Of a stretch of DNA of 64,000 bases, positions 1-10,711 are shown piece by piece (position 1 is the stretch's first letter; the number at the start of each line of letters is the position of its first letter). Where the stretch lies: assembly GCA_020746105.1 (NCBI GenBank), contig CM036632.1, positions 6,556,001 to 6,620,000 on the forward strand. Reading direction: 5' to 3'. The notes beneath the pieces were generated by a model. The model saw only the letters and a program-made list of their open reading frames with translations. It was not told where the DNA came from and searched no databases. Position numbers and translations under genes: made by a program. Origin of the DNA: Trogon surrucura (lineage: Eukaryota > Chordata > Aves > Trogoniformes > Trogonidae).

Positions 1-509
1 AAATGACGTATGCAATGCCAACTTAGTTTATTATTTCTTTGCTTTTGTATAATTACTTTGTAAACAGAATGTCAAATCAGACATTATAAAGTGATTACTT
101 TAATGCAAAGGATAATGAGATTTCTTTGAAATGTAAACGGTTTGAGTATTTATTACTTCAGTGTTCAACCAAATGCATTACCTTGGGGCTTTTTACCAGC
201 CCTGCCCTTATGTTAACAGGAAGGCCTAGGGAATCAGGTAAAAAACGGAAACGAAAAAAGTTAAAACCAACATAAAACCTACTGGAACTATTTGATATTC
301 AGGTAGGACCTATATGCTGAACACCCTAATAGCACAAGTACTGGAAAACTTAATCAAATATCATCACTTCAACTTAATCACTGTTCAAAATCTTGACACT
401 TGCTACCTCAAGGCTGCAAAGAGATTAGATTTGATTGGCTTTGATAATTCTACCTGCTGGTATTTTTCCTTTAAGCTCCACATCACCATCAGCATCTTAC
501 ATTCTTGAG

Positions 510-683
510 CTACTTCCTTTTCTTGCCTTTCATGTTTCTTTTTTTTAATTTTTTTTTGGAGGGTGCTAATACTTCAGCTTCTGAAATCTCAAGTTCCATT
601 GCTTTTGCTTTTGTTTCATTATTATTGATTTCTGAGGTCAAAACATCACGTAATAATGCATGAATGAATTGCCAGGTTACAAA
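510..683 (-). pseudogene. lysine-rich protein-like open frame, possible nucleolar-type C-terminus
   Basis: The minus strand reads about 57 codons, FVTWQFIHALLRDVLTSEIN, then an acidic stretch (ELEISEAEVLAPS), then a basic tail (KKKLKKRNMKGKKRK) ending at a TAG at 510-512. An acidic stretch followed by a lysine/arginine tail is typical of nuclear or nucleolar proteins. Just upstream, another frame reads AVCTLGVLQSMTKNTVICNL, which could be the same protein after a frameshift. It lies on the same strand as the 949-1248 frame and downstream of it, so both may be parts of one decayed copy. The basic tail depends on A-rich runs and could be an artefact. Family unknown. Confidence 0.22.
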
Positions 684-948
684 TTACTGTGTTCTTAGTC
701 ATTGACTGTAAAACACCGAGTGTACATACAGCGAGTGCCGTTCTATGCGTGACCATCAAACCCGTGTTTTGGCATGAACTGGGGTTGATTGTACATGCAC
801 CTGAGATGGTCTCCTGATCTGCCTACCTGACAAGGAAGATGTGTAGAAGTACTATTTGTTTTGTGTTTGAGGGCACTCTCTTACATCAGAAAATTACGAT
901 TATTTTTTTTTTTTGTGTCTCTTCAGTCTTAGTAGGATGATGAGTCAG

Positions 949-1248
949 TCATGAAAATTCACGAGGTTTCCAGTGTAGTGAAAAACTAACACCCTTTTGT
1001 TGCAAAAATGATTGAAATCCTTTGGCCAGTGTATTAGCAGTGTGTGGTGATGGCGATACACATTCCAAATCAAATGCAGAATTTCCATTTCTTAGTGACT
1101 TGAAAATTATGTGAACTGCAGCACTTGCAATTGATTCTAGTATTTGGAGTGGGAATGATTTGGATTTTGCAGTGTATGTACCTAATGCCTTGATGCTGGT
1201 AAATTTCATTGCAAGAACATCTTTTTGCACATAAACTCCCAGTGGCAG
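949..1248 (-). pseudogene. unidentified protein-like open frame, possibly a decayed coding copy
   Basis: The minus strand stays open for about 98 codons in AT-rich DNA after a TGA near 1249. It reads like soluble protein: ALGTYTAKSKSFPLQILESI, then HIIFKSLRNGNSAF, then TLAKGFQSFLQQKG, ending HWKPREFS. The same frame continues upstream with several stops but still protein-like pieces around 1320-1440 (for example NLGQEVLNAVLIEFTCSLLK). About 30 bases after the stop, the minus strand has an A tract (plus-strand T run 903-914), as a processed pseudogene might. I do not recognise the family. The alternative is a chance open frame in low-GC sequence. Confidence 0.22.
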
Positions 1249-3230
1249 TTTTCATTTATACTTGATGTGTCATTTCTAAAGAATGCTAAACTTGATATCC
1301 TGTTTCAGATTAACAGGTATTTATTGGGAGTAGTATGATAGAAGCAAAGATTTTCTAAAATTCAACTTTAAAAGTGAGCATGTAAACTCAATCAAAACAG
1401 CATTTAGAACTTCTTGTCCCAGGTTAGTGACTCTTCATGCAGAACAGTTTTTTAGTTCTTTTTTAAGTCGTCTGCTTCGAGGTTAGGACCTTTGATTCTA
1501 ATCATAGAGTTATTGTATCTTTTTTCTCTCCTGCAGATGTAAGGTGAAAATAAGCTAGAAAAAAAACTTCTCTCTGGGACATGGATGTACATGGTTTGTT
1601 ACATTCCTGAACCTACTATGTATGGTGCTTATTGACTGTATACTTTATTTGTTCTCCTATGTGAAAAAACTGGCTCAAAAGAACACTTAATGAGAACAAA
1701 GAGACAATGTACATTTGTTTAATGTGACATCAAAGCAAGTATTGTAGCACTCTGTGAAACAATAGGAAGCTTCCCTGTCCAAAAAAGAAAAAAAGTGAAA
1801 GAAAGAAAAACAGAAAAGGAAAAAAAGACAGTTGAATGAATGGAGGATACCAAAAGTACTCAAAAAACATGACAAAAATCTAAGTGAATAGTGGATTTCT
1901 GTCAGAGCAGTCAACGGTGCTTTACGTCAAGAAATGTGCCTGCGTTCTTGATGAAGATGGATGGACACTGGTGGACTTCAGGCACAAAAAAAGCAGGAAT
2001 GTATGAAATGATCAAATGCCACGCAAACACTATAGAACAATACATCCTTGCTTGGTGGTGTTTTAAAAGTCTATACAAAAAAACCTTCTGGGGAGCCTTA
2101 AGTGGATCTATTATTTTTTTTTTTTTTTACACCATAAAGTGATTATTAAGTTTTCTTTTTACTCTTTGCCTAGCTTTTTATTATCTCTTGGACTACATTT
2201 GCCAATAACACATATAAAAGACTGGTATAACAATAAGCAGAACACGAAACATTATGGTATTTCTCCTAGTGGGATGCAAACTAATGAGATGTATTAAAAT
2301 AAAAATGGTATACCTATGCATAATTTTCTAGACGTTTCTTGGTTTATGTTCCCCAACCTCCCCCGTAATTTAAAGCGTTACACAAAAAGAAAAAAAGAAA
2401 AAAGAGACGTGCGTAAACAAATCATAGGATATCCATGCAAAAATCCTTTTTTTTTCTTCCTTTAAGACTTATGCCAGTTGCCTACTAGTGATATTGTGTT
2501 AGCAATTGTCATTCTTATCCGTATACAGATACTTTTATTTCACATGTTGGAGCTGTGTGAAATGTACAAATTCTTGTATCTGCATTGTACAATGTCATGG
2601 TGGCATGGGAACTACCTTGCTGCAAATATTTGAACAAAACCTAAAATTCTTTATTTTTGGTAAAATGTTATGCTTTATGTGTATTCAACAGAAATATGTG
2701 TTTTTGTAAAGGTGAAGTTTGTATTTTTATCTAAAAATTAACAGTTTTATATACCTGAGAAAGCCTGCTATGTTTTCTTGAACCAAAAAAAAAAAGCAAA
2801 AAAGAAAAAAAAAAAGCATTTTGTGGTCATATTTTTGTAGTAGAATAGCCCAAATAACTTCAAAATCTATTTTAACTATAGCAGGGCAGATAAAATACTC
2901 TGGCACCAGCTCCTATGTTTTCAAAGTGCCGAAGGATTAAATGTTCAGTTCCCCACGGATTACAGTGGGAGCCGCACGGCTAAATCCTTCTGCGCTGCTT
3001 TGGAAATCTAGGGCTGTGCCAGGTATGACATGGCTACTCACTTGGCCAAAATCACTGCCCCACCCCAGTAGCTTGGATTATGTCCCCTTTGTTTTATTTG
3101 GATTATCACATTGGATATGTAAAATGGCCTACTGGATTCTTCTATTTGCGAAACATCTGCAAAGAGATGAAAGAGTTTTCTTAGTTTGGAACGACAAAAG
3201 AGTTTGTCTTGAAGACGGTGTTTCCACTCA

Positions 3231-3236
3231 AATAAA
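3231..3236 (+). terminator. candidate poly(A) signal AATAAA
   Basis: This is a canonical AATAAA hexamer inside the AT-rich block, followed by mixed A- and T-rich sequence. The hexamer occurs often by chance in AT-rich DNA, so it only has meaning if the block is transcribed on the plus strand. Confidence 0.2.
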
Positions 3237-3704
3237 ACATATCTTCAAATGTGAATGAACTGCAGAACCTTAAAACAACAGAAGAGAGAGAGACATTTTT
3301 AACCTTTCCATTTCTTTAAATATCATTCAAACATTCCCCTCCTGTTCCTGTAGCTACGTCCAATTTCAACCAAACAAAGCAATGTTAGCTAACAGGCATT
3401 ATTGGCTTCAGATGCTAATGCAGAGATAGAGTTAGTCACCGTTCTATTTTGTGATCATTTTTCCCAGTGTATTTGTTGAGCACCAAAACTGGAAATACAT
3501 TTAACTGAGATTGTCTGTGCTTGTTTTCCACTAAGTGTACTGTTCACAATGTTATGCACATGAATGTATGTGTCTGCGTTTAAAAAAGTGTATAAAATGT
3601 AATTTATATATTTATGTTTCGGTGGGATGCCAATAATGTTGCTCCGTTCCTTTTTTGTCTAAAAGATATCTAATGAAAACAAACAAACAAGCAAACGTAT
3701 ATCC

Positions 3705-3710
3705 ATTAAA
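3705..3710 (+). terminator. candidate distal poly(A) signal ATTAAA
   Basis: ATTAAA is the commonest variant poly(A) hexamer. This one lies a few dozen bases before the base composition changes from AT-rich to moderate, which would suit the end of a 3'UTR. A T/G-containing stretch (ttatgtg) follows. There is no transcript evidence. Confidence 0.2.
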
Positions 3711-3859
3711 ATCATGTAGATGAAAAGCATTATGTGACCCACTCAGACACTGTGCAGGTATGAAAGGATGTCAGAGTCACTTCAGTGGAATAACGTGCAA
3801 ACCAACTTCTTGAGAGTCTTGTGGTTGCACTGGCGTGAGAAGGTTGCATTCAGGTCCGT

Positions 3860-3934
3860 GGGCCAGCTTCCCTGGAGTAACTCCACTGAGTGTGATGGAG
3901 CTCTGCTGATTTACATCACGAGTGAGTCTGGCCC
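3860..3934. repeat. palindromic sauropsid MITE-like relic, copy 1
   Basis: This short element is bounded by perfect 7-base inverted ends, GGGCCAG (3860-3866) and CTGGCCC (3928-3934). Inside are 'ggagtaactccactg' and 'ctgatttacatca', which match from memory the palindromic repeats scattered through bird, crocodile and turtle genomes (core: gatttacaccagctgagga next to a tctggccc end). It is old and diverged. It has no coding capacity. Confidence 0.7.
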
Positions 3935-4187
3935 TGTAGTAAAGTCTTGGAAAACAACAAAAAAAAGTGAACTGAGAGGCATGCGTTTTATTTGCGCCAG
4001 CGGATAGATGCGTTATGCCAAATTCAGAAAACCAGGAGAGAATGAAGACTGATTGGAGTCTTTTCCAGTAGCTGTTTGTTTGAGACTTGTCATCTCGAGT
4101 TAATTTTGTTACCAGGAATGAAACGCACGTGAGTCGTTCTTGAGCACGGTGTTTGGATGGCATGCAGCAGAAAACACAAAAATCTCA

Positions 4188-4275
4188 GGGCTATACTCTC
4201 AGCTAGTATAAATTGGCAAATGTTTTTGACTTCAGCTGCCCCTAAGCTAATTTACATCAGATGAGGATCCAGTCC
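4188..4275. repeat. palindromic sauropsid MITE-like relic, copy 2
   Basis: The left arm (gggctat, ctctcagct, tataaattggc) pairs imperfectly with the reverse complement of the right arm (gctaatttacatcagatgag, gatccagtcc). The centre is diverged. It is the same family as the copies at 3860 and 4476, which lie within 700 bases. Confidence 0.6.
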
Positions 4276-4475
4276 GCAGTTTTTAAAATACAAGGAGTAG
4301 TGTCACGACATGAGCATCGCTTACTGTAGTCCGGCTGAGATATTACCCACCAGCCTTTCGCATGTTGTGGGCTACGGTGTTAGTCCTTCGAAGCGGCAGA
4401 TACAACCAGAAGGAACAGTAGCGTGAAAGGTTGTGACACAGGAGACATTAATTCAAAGTTAAGTTGGACATTTCA

Positions 4476-4562
4476 GGGGCCATATCCTCAGCTGGTGTAA
4501 ATCACCATCACTCCATTGCCTGCAATGGAGCTGTACCAGCTTACACCACTTGAGGGGCTGGT
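4476..4562. repeat. palindromic sauropsid MITE-like relic, copy 3
   Basis: This is a clear palindrome. The left arm carries 'cctcagctggtgtaaatcac' and 'ctccattg'. The right arm carries 'caatggag', 'cagcttacaccac' and 'ttgaggggctggtc'. About 29 of 41 arm positions pair by eye. The centre is ccattg-cctg-caatgg. It is the best palindrome of the 3.8-4.6 kb cluster. Confidence 0.75.
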
Positions 4563-4565
4563 CTC

Positions 4566-6419
4566 TCATTCTTGCTCATCCCTTTCACTACTCGGTCCTG
4601 CAGGGATCTCAGATTGTTGTGTATGGTTAATGTAATCCTGTGTTCTCTAATACTTAAGCACAATAAGTGAATATAAGAATGGGTGTCAGACTTAACTTTG
4701 AATGTCCAAGCTCTGAAATGGTTTGTTTCACCATTGTGGCTGTAAATTAAACAGTTCTCTGTGCATTTGTGAATGCCGTGTCATATCTTCTTCCACTGTC
4801 TAACGGAGGTGGACTCCATCTGGACTTTGCAGGTGCTGCATTTGGAGTGTTAGAGCGATACCAGACTGACAGCTCTGTTATTTGTGGGGTGGGGGCTAGT
4901 AGGGGGCTCAGTGAAGGAGTTGAAGATGGTAGTTGTTGCAAGTCATGTTTCCGTGCAATCCTTTAACACCTTGTCGATTTTGTCCTTGCACATAATAGGT
5001 AGAGCTTTGGGGATAAAACGTTTTTCTGTTGTACATTCTGCAGTCACTTCCTCTGTCCAGAGATGCAGAAGTTGGTTGGATTTCATCCTTTCTGAGGTCT
5101 TTTCTGGTCAGAGAGTATGTGTGTAGGGGACTACCTGAAAACAGCCTCAGTGTTATAATATGATGCACAATCACTGATTCTCCAGTCAATTCATTAAATT
5201 TAATTCTGTGCTTCAACTTTCCAGAGCTACCCTTCAGACACTTTTATTGAGTGAAATCAAGGACTGTGTGCCAGCTTGTTTGCCTTTTCTCCTGTCCTCC
5301 GTCCTGCTTGGCATCTGCTTTATTAGTGCGCGGTGACTACAGGCACTTGCTCCTCTCCAGCTCTAGAGGTTTCTAGGCAGCTCCAGCACTTCCATGTCTT
5401 TGAGCTTAGGCTTTTTACTCTGCTTGGAGCAGCATCTCACAGGTTTCCTCCCTCCAATGGCCTTCAGCATTCCAGCTATGAGGTTCTCTTGGCTGTTGTC
5501 CTCGGGTCCGTGTTGCCTTTCTGTGGTGTACTTCCCAGCTATTCTCTGCCCAACTTTCCAATCCTTCTTGTTTCACAAAAGTGATTTTCCCTTCCTAGGA
5601 TCTGTATCACCATATATCCCTTCTCTGTTGCCTGACGGAACAATGTTTGGTCTGTTTATGTCCAAATCAATTGCTTTATCTGGGCATGTGCCCCGAGATC
5701 TTATCTCCCAGGCCTTCAGCCCCATAACTGACCCCCCATGAAAGACAAACACTTAGATAGGCATCTGTTTGTGGAGAGAAAAAGATTCATTTTTGCATTT
5801 GGAAAAATACTCATTCCTGAAGGCTCCTTGCTAAAGCTGTGTCCAGTTCCAGCAACTGGGTAACTCTGGAATCGTGACACTGAAGCTATTCCAGACATCT
5901 GACAGTTCAATTGAGATCGGTGGCCCCATTTATAATTTAATTTGTAAGCGTACCCAAAAGCAAAGATGAAGTTTCAAAGCTCCCTCAGATTTGCATGCTC
6001 ATATTTTACTGTAAATTGAAGGAAATCATGTTTGTAGGCCCATTCCATGGCTTTGAAAATCTTGCTCTGAATATTTATCTGACCCCCCTCTTGGGTTGGA
6101 AATCGTGGTTACTTTAAAACAGGAACAATGTGGATGTTTTCAATGAAGTAATTTTCTTGGTGTTTCTAATACACAGCTTCTAGTACTAGCAGATCTTGGA
6201 AATGGAGTTAGGTAAAAATCATTTAAACGTGTAAGAATCCCACATAAGTTTGCTTTAATTTCAGGTAACAGAGAAGAGCCTGTCAGTGTTGCGTTCCTCA
6301 AAAATCAGCCTGTGTTTTGTATTTATTATTCCATTTACTGACTGTGTGTTTTCCCACATTTTAATAGCAAGGTATTATTCCGTGTCTGAGCTTTTCTGTG
6401 CCTCTCTTTGCTGTGGCAT
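4566..6419. other. no recognisable gene or repeat
   Basis: This is unique sequence of moderate GC content. A 13-base exact inverted match links 4451-4463 and 4691-4703, flanking copy 3. Short open frames exist on both strands (for example around 5394-5741) but are low-complexity hydrophobic or proline-rich translations that match nothing I know. I see no RNA gene. Confidence 0.5.
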
Positions 6420-6611
6420 CTTTGTGGCACAGCCTTGAACTGATTCGTACTCATACCTCCTCTGAAATAAAGAACTATTGTTATCCCATTTTAGGCGAGA
6501 CCGAGGCATGGAGAAATGACTGTGCAAGGTCACACAGCAAGGCTATGGCAGAACCAGGGATAGGACTCAGATCTGAGTGCTCATCCAGTGCCCTAAATCA
6601 CACGACCATCT
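6420..6611 (+). repeat. MIR SINE relic, plus orientation
   Basis: The conserved MIR core and 3' half are plainly visible: 'ttatcccattttag', 'gagaccgaggcatgga', then 'gtgcaaggtcacacagcaag', 'ggcagaaccagggatag', 'gactcagatctgagtgct' and 'catccagtgccctaa'. These follow the MIR consensus in order (tccccattttacagatgagg, ctgaggcacagagag, aaggtcacacagct, gcagagccgggat, and so on). The 5' part before 6452 is diverged, so the left boundary is approximate. The 76-codon plus frame across it is an accident of this relic. Confidence 0.88.
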
Positions 6612-7007
6612 TCCCTTTCCAAGAATGAATCCTTGCACCCTTAGAGCTAAATACTGAAAAGATTGAGGGTAAGTCATTTTGCCTAATTATTGTGCATCGA
6701 ATACGTGGTCAGAACCCACTGGCATATCGTCAGGGAATGTAGTGACTGATGAAAATCCAGCTTTTCTGCTCATGCAGTTATGCAGCCGTTTATGCTATCA
6801 TGGGCTAGTAATTTTCTGCATCTCTAAGGAGTCAACCTTTCGTGACTTACAGTGAAAATTATGCACATAGAGCAAATCGAGACTCAGAATTTATGGGAAT
6901 TTATGAAAATTCAGTAGGCAATTTTCATTGCACTTCCCTTCAGTTCACTGTCATTTGTTCCTTTTATGGTGTGGGTAACATTTCCTATGGGAACTGTTTT
7001 TTATCGT

Positions 7008-7155
7008 GGACCCAATCCTGAATTTTTTCCCAAGGCCCTAATGTGGAAAAGAGCTTTAAGAGGTGCCTGTGTTTGTCCTTCTTCAAACCAGTGCGTGAGC
7101 ATGCTTGTAACTTTGGGCAAACATCCCATTGACCTCAGGCAAATGGAGCAGAGTT
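7008..7155. repeat. palindromic sauropsid MITE-like relic, copy 4
   Basis: It opens with 'ggacccaatcctg', the typical outer end of these elements. It then has 'tgcgtgagcatgcttgtaac' and 'catcccattgacctca', which resemble the consensus 'gcatgcttaactttaag' and 'tcccattgacttcaatgg'. The right half is weaker. Confidence 0.55.
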
Positions 7156-8861
7156 GATGCTTTATTACTCTTTTCAAGGAGGGTGTGCCTTCCTGATACA
7201 GGATCCCCATTGTGGGATGGGAGGTCTTCAAGCTCTTGATGTGTTGATGTTGTAAGCAGCCCCCAAGACAAAGTAATGAGACTAGAATATACAACTGGAA
7301 AAACAGCTGGGAGAATTCCACTCTCTTTTACTCTCGTGGAAGTTGCCATTTTGAAATACGTATTTGTTGTTTTTTGGGAAGGTACTTTTCTGCCGTGGGT
7401 AGATTAAAAATTGCAATTGCTAATGTCAGTGAGCCCATTGAAGATGGTCTGTTTGGGCACCTCAGAGAATATAATTTGAAAACTCACAGTCATGCCGTTG
7501 GACAGTTTTGAGATGGAAAAAATAATGAGAGCAAAATTCACGTGAAATTTGGCAACTTTTAGTCTAGGGAATAAAATGAAAATAATTAGAAGATAAAAGG
7601 AACAAGATCAGAAACTTGATCATCTGTGTTTCGGTTGTGGAATGTTACCTGTCTCTTTAGTCATTCTAAATATTTGCTGCATCAGGCTAAATTATGTGCT
7701 GAAGTAGCTCAGAATCACTACAACACGTAAAAAGTTATGGCTGGTTCCCGTTGAACTGCTGCCTATTATCGTGGCATATGACTGTCAGGTGGGGCCTGCA
7801 ATCACAGCTGTAAATCAGAGAGCGAGTCATAGGTTAGGTGCTGTTTTCCTTAGATATTGTCTCTAAGTTTGTTTTCTGCATGCTAGTCTTGAGTGGCATT
7901 TGCTGAGCTTTTCAGTTAGGTGTGAAGTCGAGAATGTGTAGTTCCCAACCTGAAACTAAGGCAGAGCTAACCCTTAGTCTCATTCATAATAAATAGATGA
8001 AATTCTGGCAACATTCTCATGATGGAATTTCTGTCAGTGAAGGTTTCAGTGTCACGTTCTTCCCGCGTTCCTTCTTCCTCTACAGGGGAATCCAATCATC
8101 ATTATATTTGACTGATTAGCAGGCCATCAGATCTGACTTGGTTTGAGTTTTTGGCATCTAAAAACTTCTGTTTGGGCTGATGCTTGTGCATGCCAAATGT
8201 CTTCCAGGATCTTAGGTAAAAATACAGAAAGAAAGGCTGACTTGTGTGTTTCAACAGAAAATAAATTCACATGTGAAGGCAGGAGTAGTCCCTCAAACAG
8301 GGGAATAAGGAGGCAAATTTGCAACAAGTGTTGCACGCTCATCTTCCCAAGGTCAGACCTGGTGTTTTGGTGTCTACCTACCATCTCTGATCTTGCACGA
8401 GGAAGGCAACTGGTTTTAATGTCCATCTTTGAAATTGAGAATAGCTGTTAAGATCAGATATGGAAAAGCCAGAAGCATCCAGAGATGCAGGGTAGCCCAT
8501 AGCACTTGAAATCCCCTGGGGATTTTGAAAACATCATGATTCTTAAAAGCAATCACAAATAAGTAGAAGAAAAGCGTTTTAAACACTTCTGAAAATCCCA
8601 CCTTGGTTTATTTGGCAGGTGAAAAAAGAATCCAGGAAATACACGTATAATGAGCATTCAGTGACAAAGTAGGTGTTCGTAGAAAATGCTCACACTTAAG
8701 TCTTTCAGCAGTTAATGATCGTCTTTACGGACTGTGATACTTGAATATTTCACTTATCGATACATCAGGGCTTGGATGAACTTTGAGAGGTATGAAAATG
8801 CGACACTCCTTAGGCCAATGGTAGCTCCATGTTCTAGTAACTGATCAACCAATTACATAAT
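7156..8861. other. no recognisable gene; unique sequence
   Basis: I see no gene, RNA or confident repeat. A weak match to the palindrome family (ggggcctgcaatcacagctg then taaatcag, near 7793-7820) is too short to call. Open frames around 8127-8451 overlap on both strands and look random. Confidence 0.45.
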
Positions 8862-8940
8862 TGGCCAGATCACTAGCTTGCATAAATAGATACAACTCCA
8901 TTGACTTCACTGGAGATGACAGTTACCTGATAATTGACCC
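8862..8940. repeat. palindromic sauropsid MITE-like relic, copy 5
   Basis: The centre 'actccattgacttcactgga' differs by one base from the remembered consensus actccattgacttcaatgga. The outer parts ttggccagatcac on the left and gataattgaccc on the right are decayed versions of the ggccagatc...gatctggccc ends. Confidence 0.65.
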
Positions 8941-10591
8941 GAAACTCTTGCCACAAAGCAGATAATGATTTCATATTTTGCTGCTTAGTGTTGTTATAAA
9001 AATAGACTCGTTTCCTGGAGGGGCTGAAACAAGAAAATCTGGAAAAGCAATTTCCCACAGAGACTCATCCACACTGGAATTTGCCGAGGTCCCCGGATGT
9101 GAACATGTGCTGTTAGAAAACATCAAACAGCAACTTTGTTTAGGGAAGCCTCTGACCTGTCAAAAATGCAGAGCATTTGTTACCAGACTTTTCCTTGGCA
9201 ATTAGTGGGTAAAATTACTCACAGAAATTGTTTTTGTTTGCTCACAAGGGGAGAAGTGAGACATAAATTCAAGATATCCCGTTTGACCACAAGAAATGAG
9301 ACTCTGTTCACAGAGGGCCTGTGGGTGAAGTGCTGAGCGGCCTCAGCTCCCTTTGGGGATGAACTCAAACTCGTAGACCTCGGTCAAGTATCAAGAGCCC
9401 TTCAGAATTGCTGGACATGCCTAGCTTTGATTTTTTTCAGCAGTCTAAGGGATTAGGGTGTCCAATTTTAATTCATTGATACAAGACTTTCAAGACACCT
9501 CAGTTGGCTTCAGAATGCCTCTGTGTTTCTTCTTCAGAGAGACTAATTTTGACCTAGGGATGTCAGCGTGAGTGTTGCCTTCCTTCTCTAGGAAGCAAAC
9601 CTTTAGGTTTGATCTTTCAAGTGCCTGTTGCAAGCCCTGTTCACTGCTGGAACAGCCTAACATTGCAGATGCAGAGTCCTCCTTACTCCAGCATGCTTCA
9701 CCTTTTCCTTCGTGCTTTGGCTTTACATGTCTTTTCTATGTAAAGGTGGTGCTGGTTTAAGCTGAAGACCAGGGAAGTTTCAAGAGACCAGATTTTCTGC
9801 TACGGGCCCTGTTCTGCTGGAGCCCATTGCCCAGCTGTGTCCACTGTGTGGGGCCAGAGGAGGAAGGAGAGATGCTGCAGCACTCCAGAGAAGTCAAGTT
9901 ATGTCTCCTGGTGCTCAGACGGTCCTGCCTGAAGAAGCGTTCTCCTTGGCTGCCACCAGCCACTGCAGTTTCCCCCTCTCCCCCTTGCCTTGAGGGCTGA
10001 TCTCTCCTGATGCCCACGTGCCCCTCATGCAGAGGAAGGTCTCATGCTGCACTGTGTGGTTGAGGGGACGTGGTATCTACTCAACAGCAAGATTCTCATG
10101 TAAATTGAGGGCTCTGTGCTCACGCACTTAGGAATGAAGACATTTCTTGGTCCAAACTCACCCGCAGTAAAATCAGCTACTCAGAGGTCTCCTCGGAGCC
10201 AGGAAGCTACTTAAAAACATGTTCAAGATTTGAGTTCACCTTGACTGCAGTAGGTTTCCACAGCAAAAAATGACAGAAGCAGTTTATCCCAGATAGAGTG
10301 GTTTCTTCAAGAGGCCATGTATGAATTCTTCAGGTCAACACTCAGTTTGTGTACTTCACTGGTTGCCACAAATACTGCTTTTAAATCAAATTGTCGGTAT
10401 CTATTCGGGGCTATGTTTCTCTTACACGCGCTCCAGAAAATCTTGCCTAACAGCTTGTATCCAGTTGTTGGGAAGAGCCTGCTGGCGGGTCCAAAGTGAT
10501 TAGGCTATGTCTGCATATCTAACAGGGGGTTTGAGACCTTGCAGCTGGGGTTAGCAAGTGCAAATGTTTCCCATTAGCTCCCTGCATTCCC
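8941..10591. other. no recognisable gene; unique sequence
   Basis: This is moderately GC-rich unique sequence (particularly 9750-10060). I recognise no coding exon, RNA or repeat in it. Confidence 0.45.
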
Positions 10592-10711
10592 CTAAATTGT
10601 GATTCAGCAAGAGGACTGGTGGAAAGCTGAGCTTATGTGAGGTGTTTCTTTGAAGTTGTTCGTGCTTAAAGTTAGGTGTGATCTGAGTTGGCTTGCTAAG
10701 CTGAGGCCCTG
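10592..10711. repeat. palindromic sauropsid MITE-like relic, copy 6 (cttaagcac subfamily)
   Basis: 'gtgattcagcaag' on the left and 'gcttgctaagctgaggccct' on the right resemble the inverted ends gattcagcaaagcac and gtgctttgctgaatcggggc. The centre 'cgtgcttaaagttaggtg' matches the consensus cgtgcttaaagttaagca. It is diverged; see 54181-54316 for the cleanest copy. Confidence 0.55.

Larger units (their letters stand above)
1..3720 (+). other. AT-rich block resembling a long 3'UTR or transcript end
   Basis: The block is clearly richer in A and T than the sequence after about 3.7 kb. It has many homopolymers (T runs near 903-914 and 2114-2128, A-rich runs near 1781-1830, 2383-2407 and 2787-2816). 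It also has TGTA-rich stretches and candidate poly(A) hexamers: ATTAAA/AATAAA at 2293-2303, AATAAA at 3231-3236 and ATTAAA at 3705-3710. Base composition shifts soon after the last hexamer. Long vertebrate 3'UTRs, especially of neural transcription factors, look like this, but I cannot name a gene and see no stop codon of a known protein. It could instead be plain AT-rich intergenic DNA, or a decayed minus-strand copy (see 510-683 and 949-1248). Confidence 0.35.

Noticed and set aside
6398..6628. 76-codon plus-strand frame
   Set aside because: It lies almost wholly inside a MIR SINE, so it is repeat-derived.
7793..7820. Extra palindromic-element half (ggggcctgcaatcacagctg...)
   Set aside because: Only about 28 bases match and no second arm was found.
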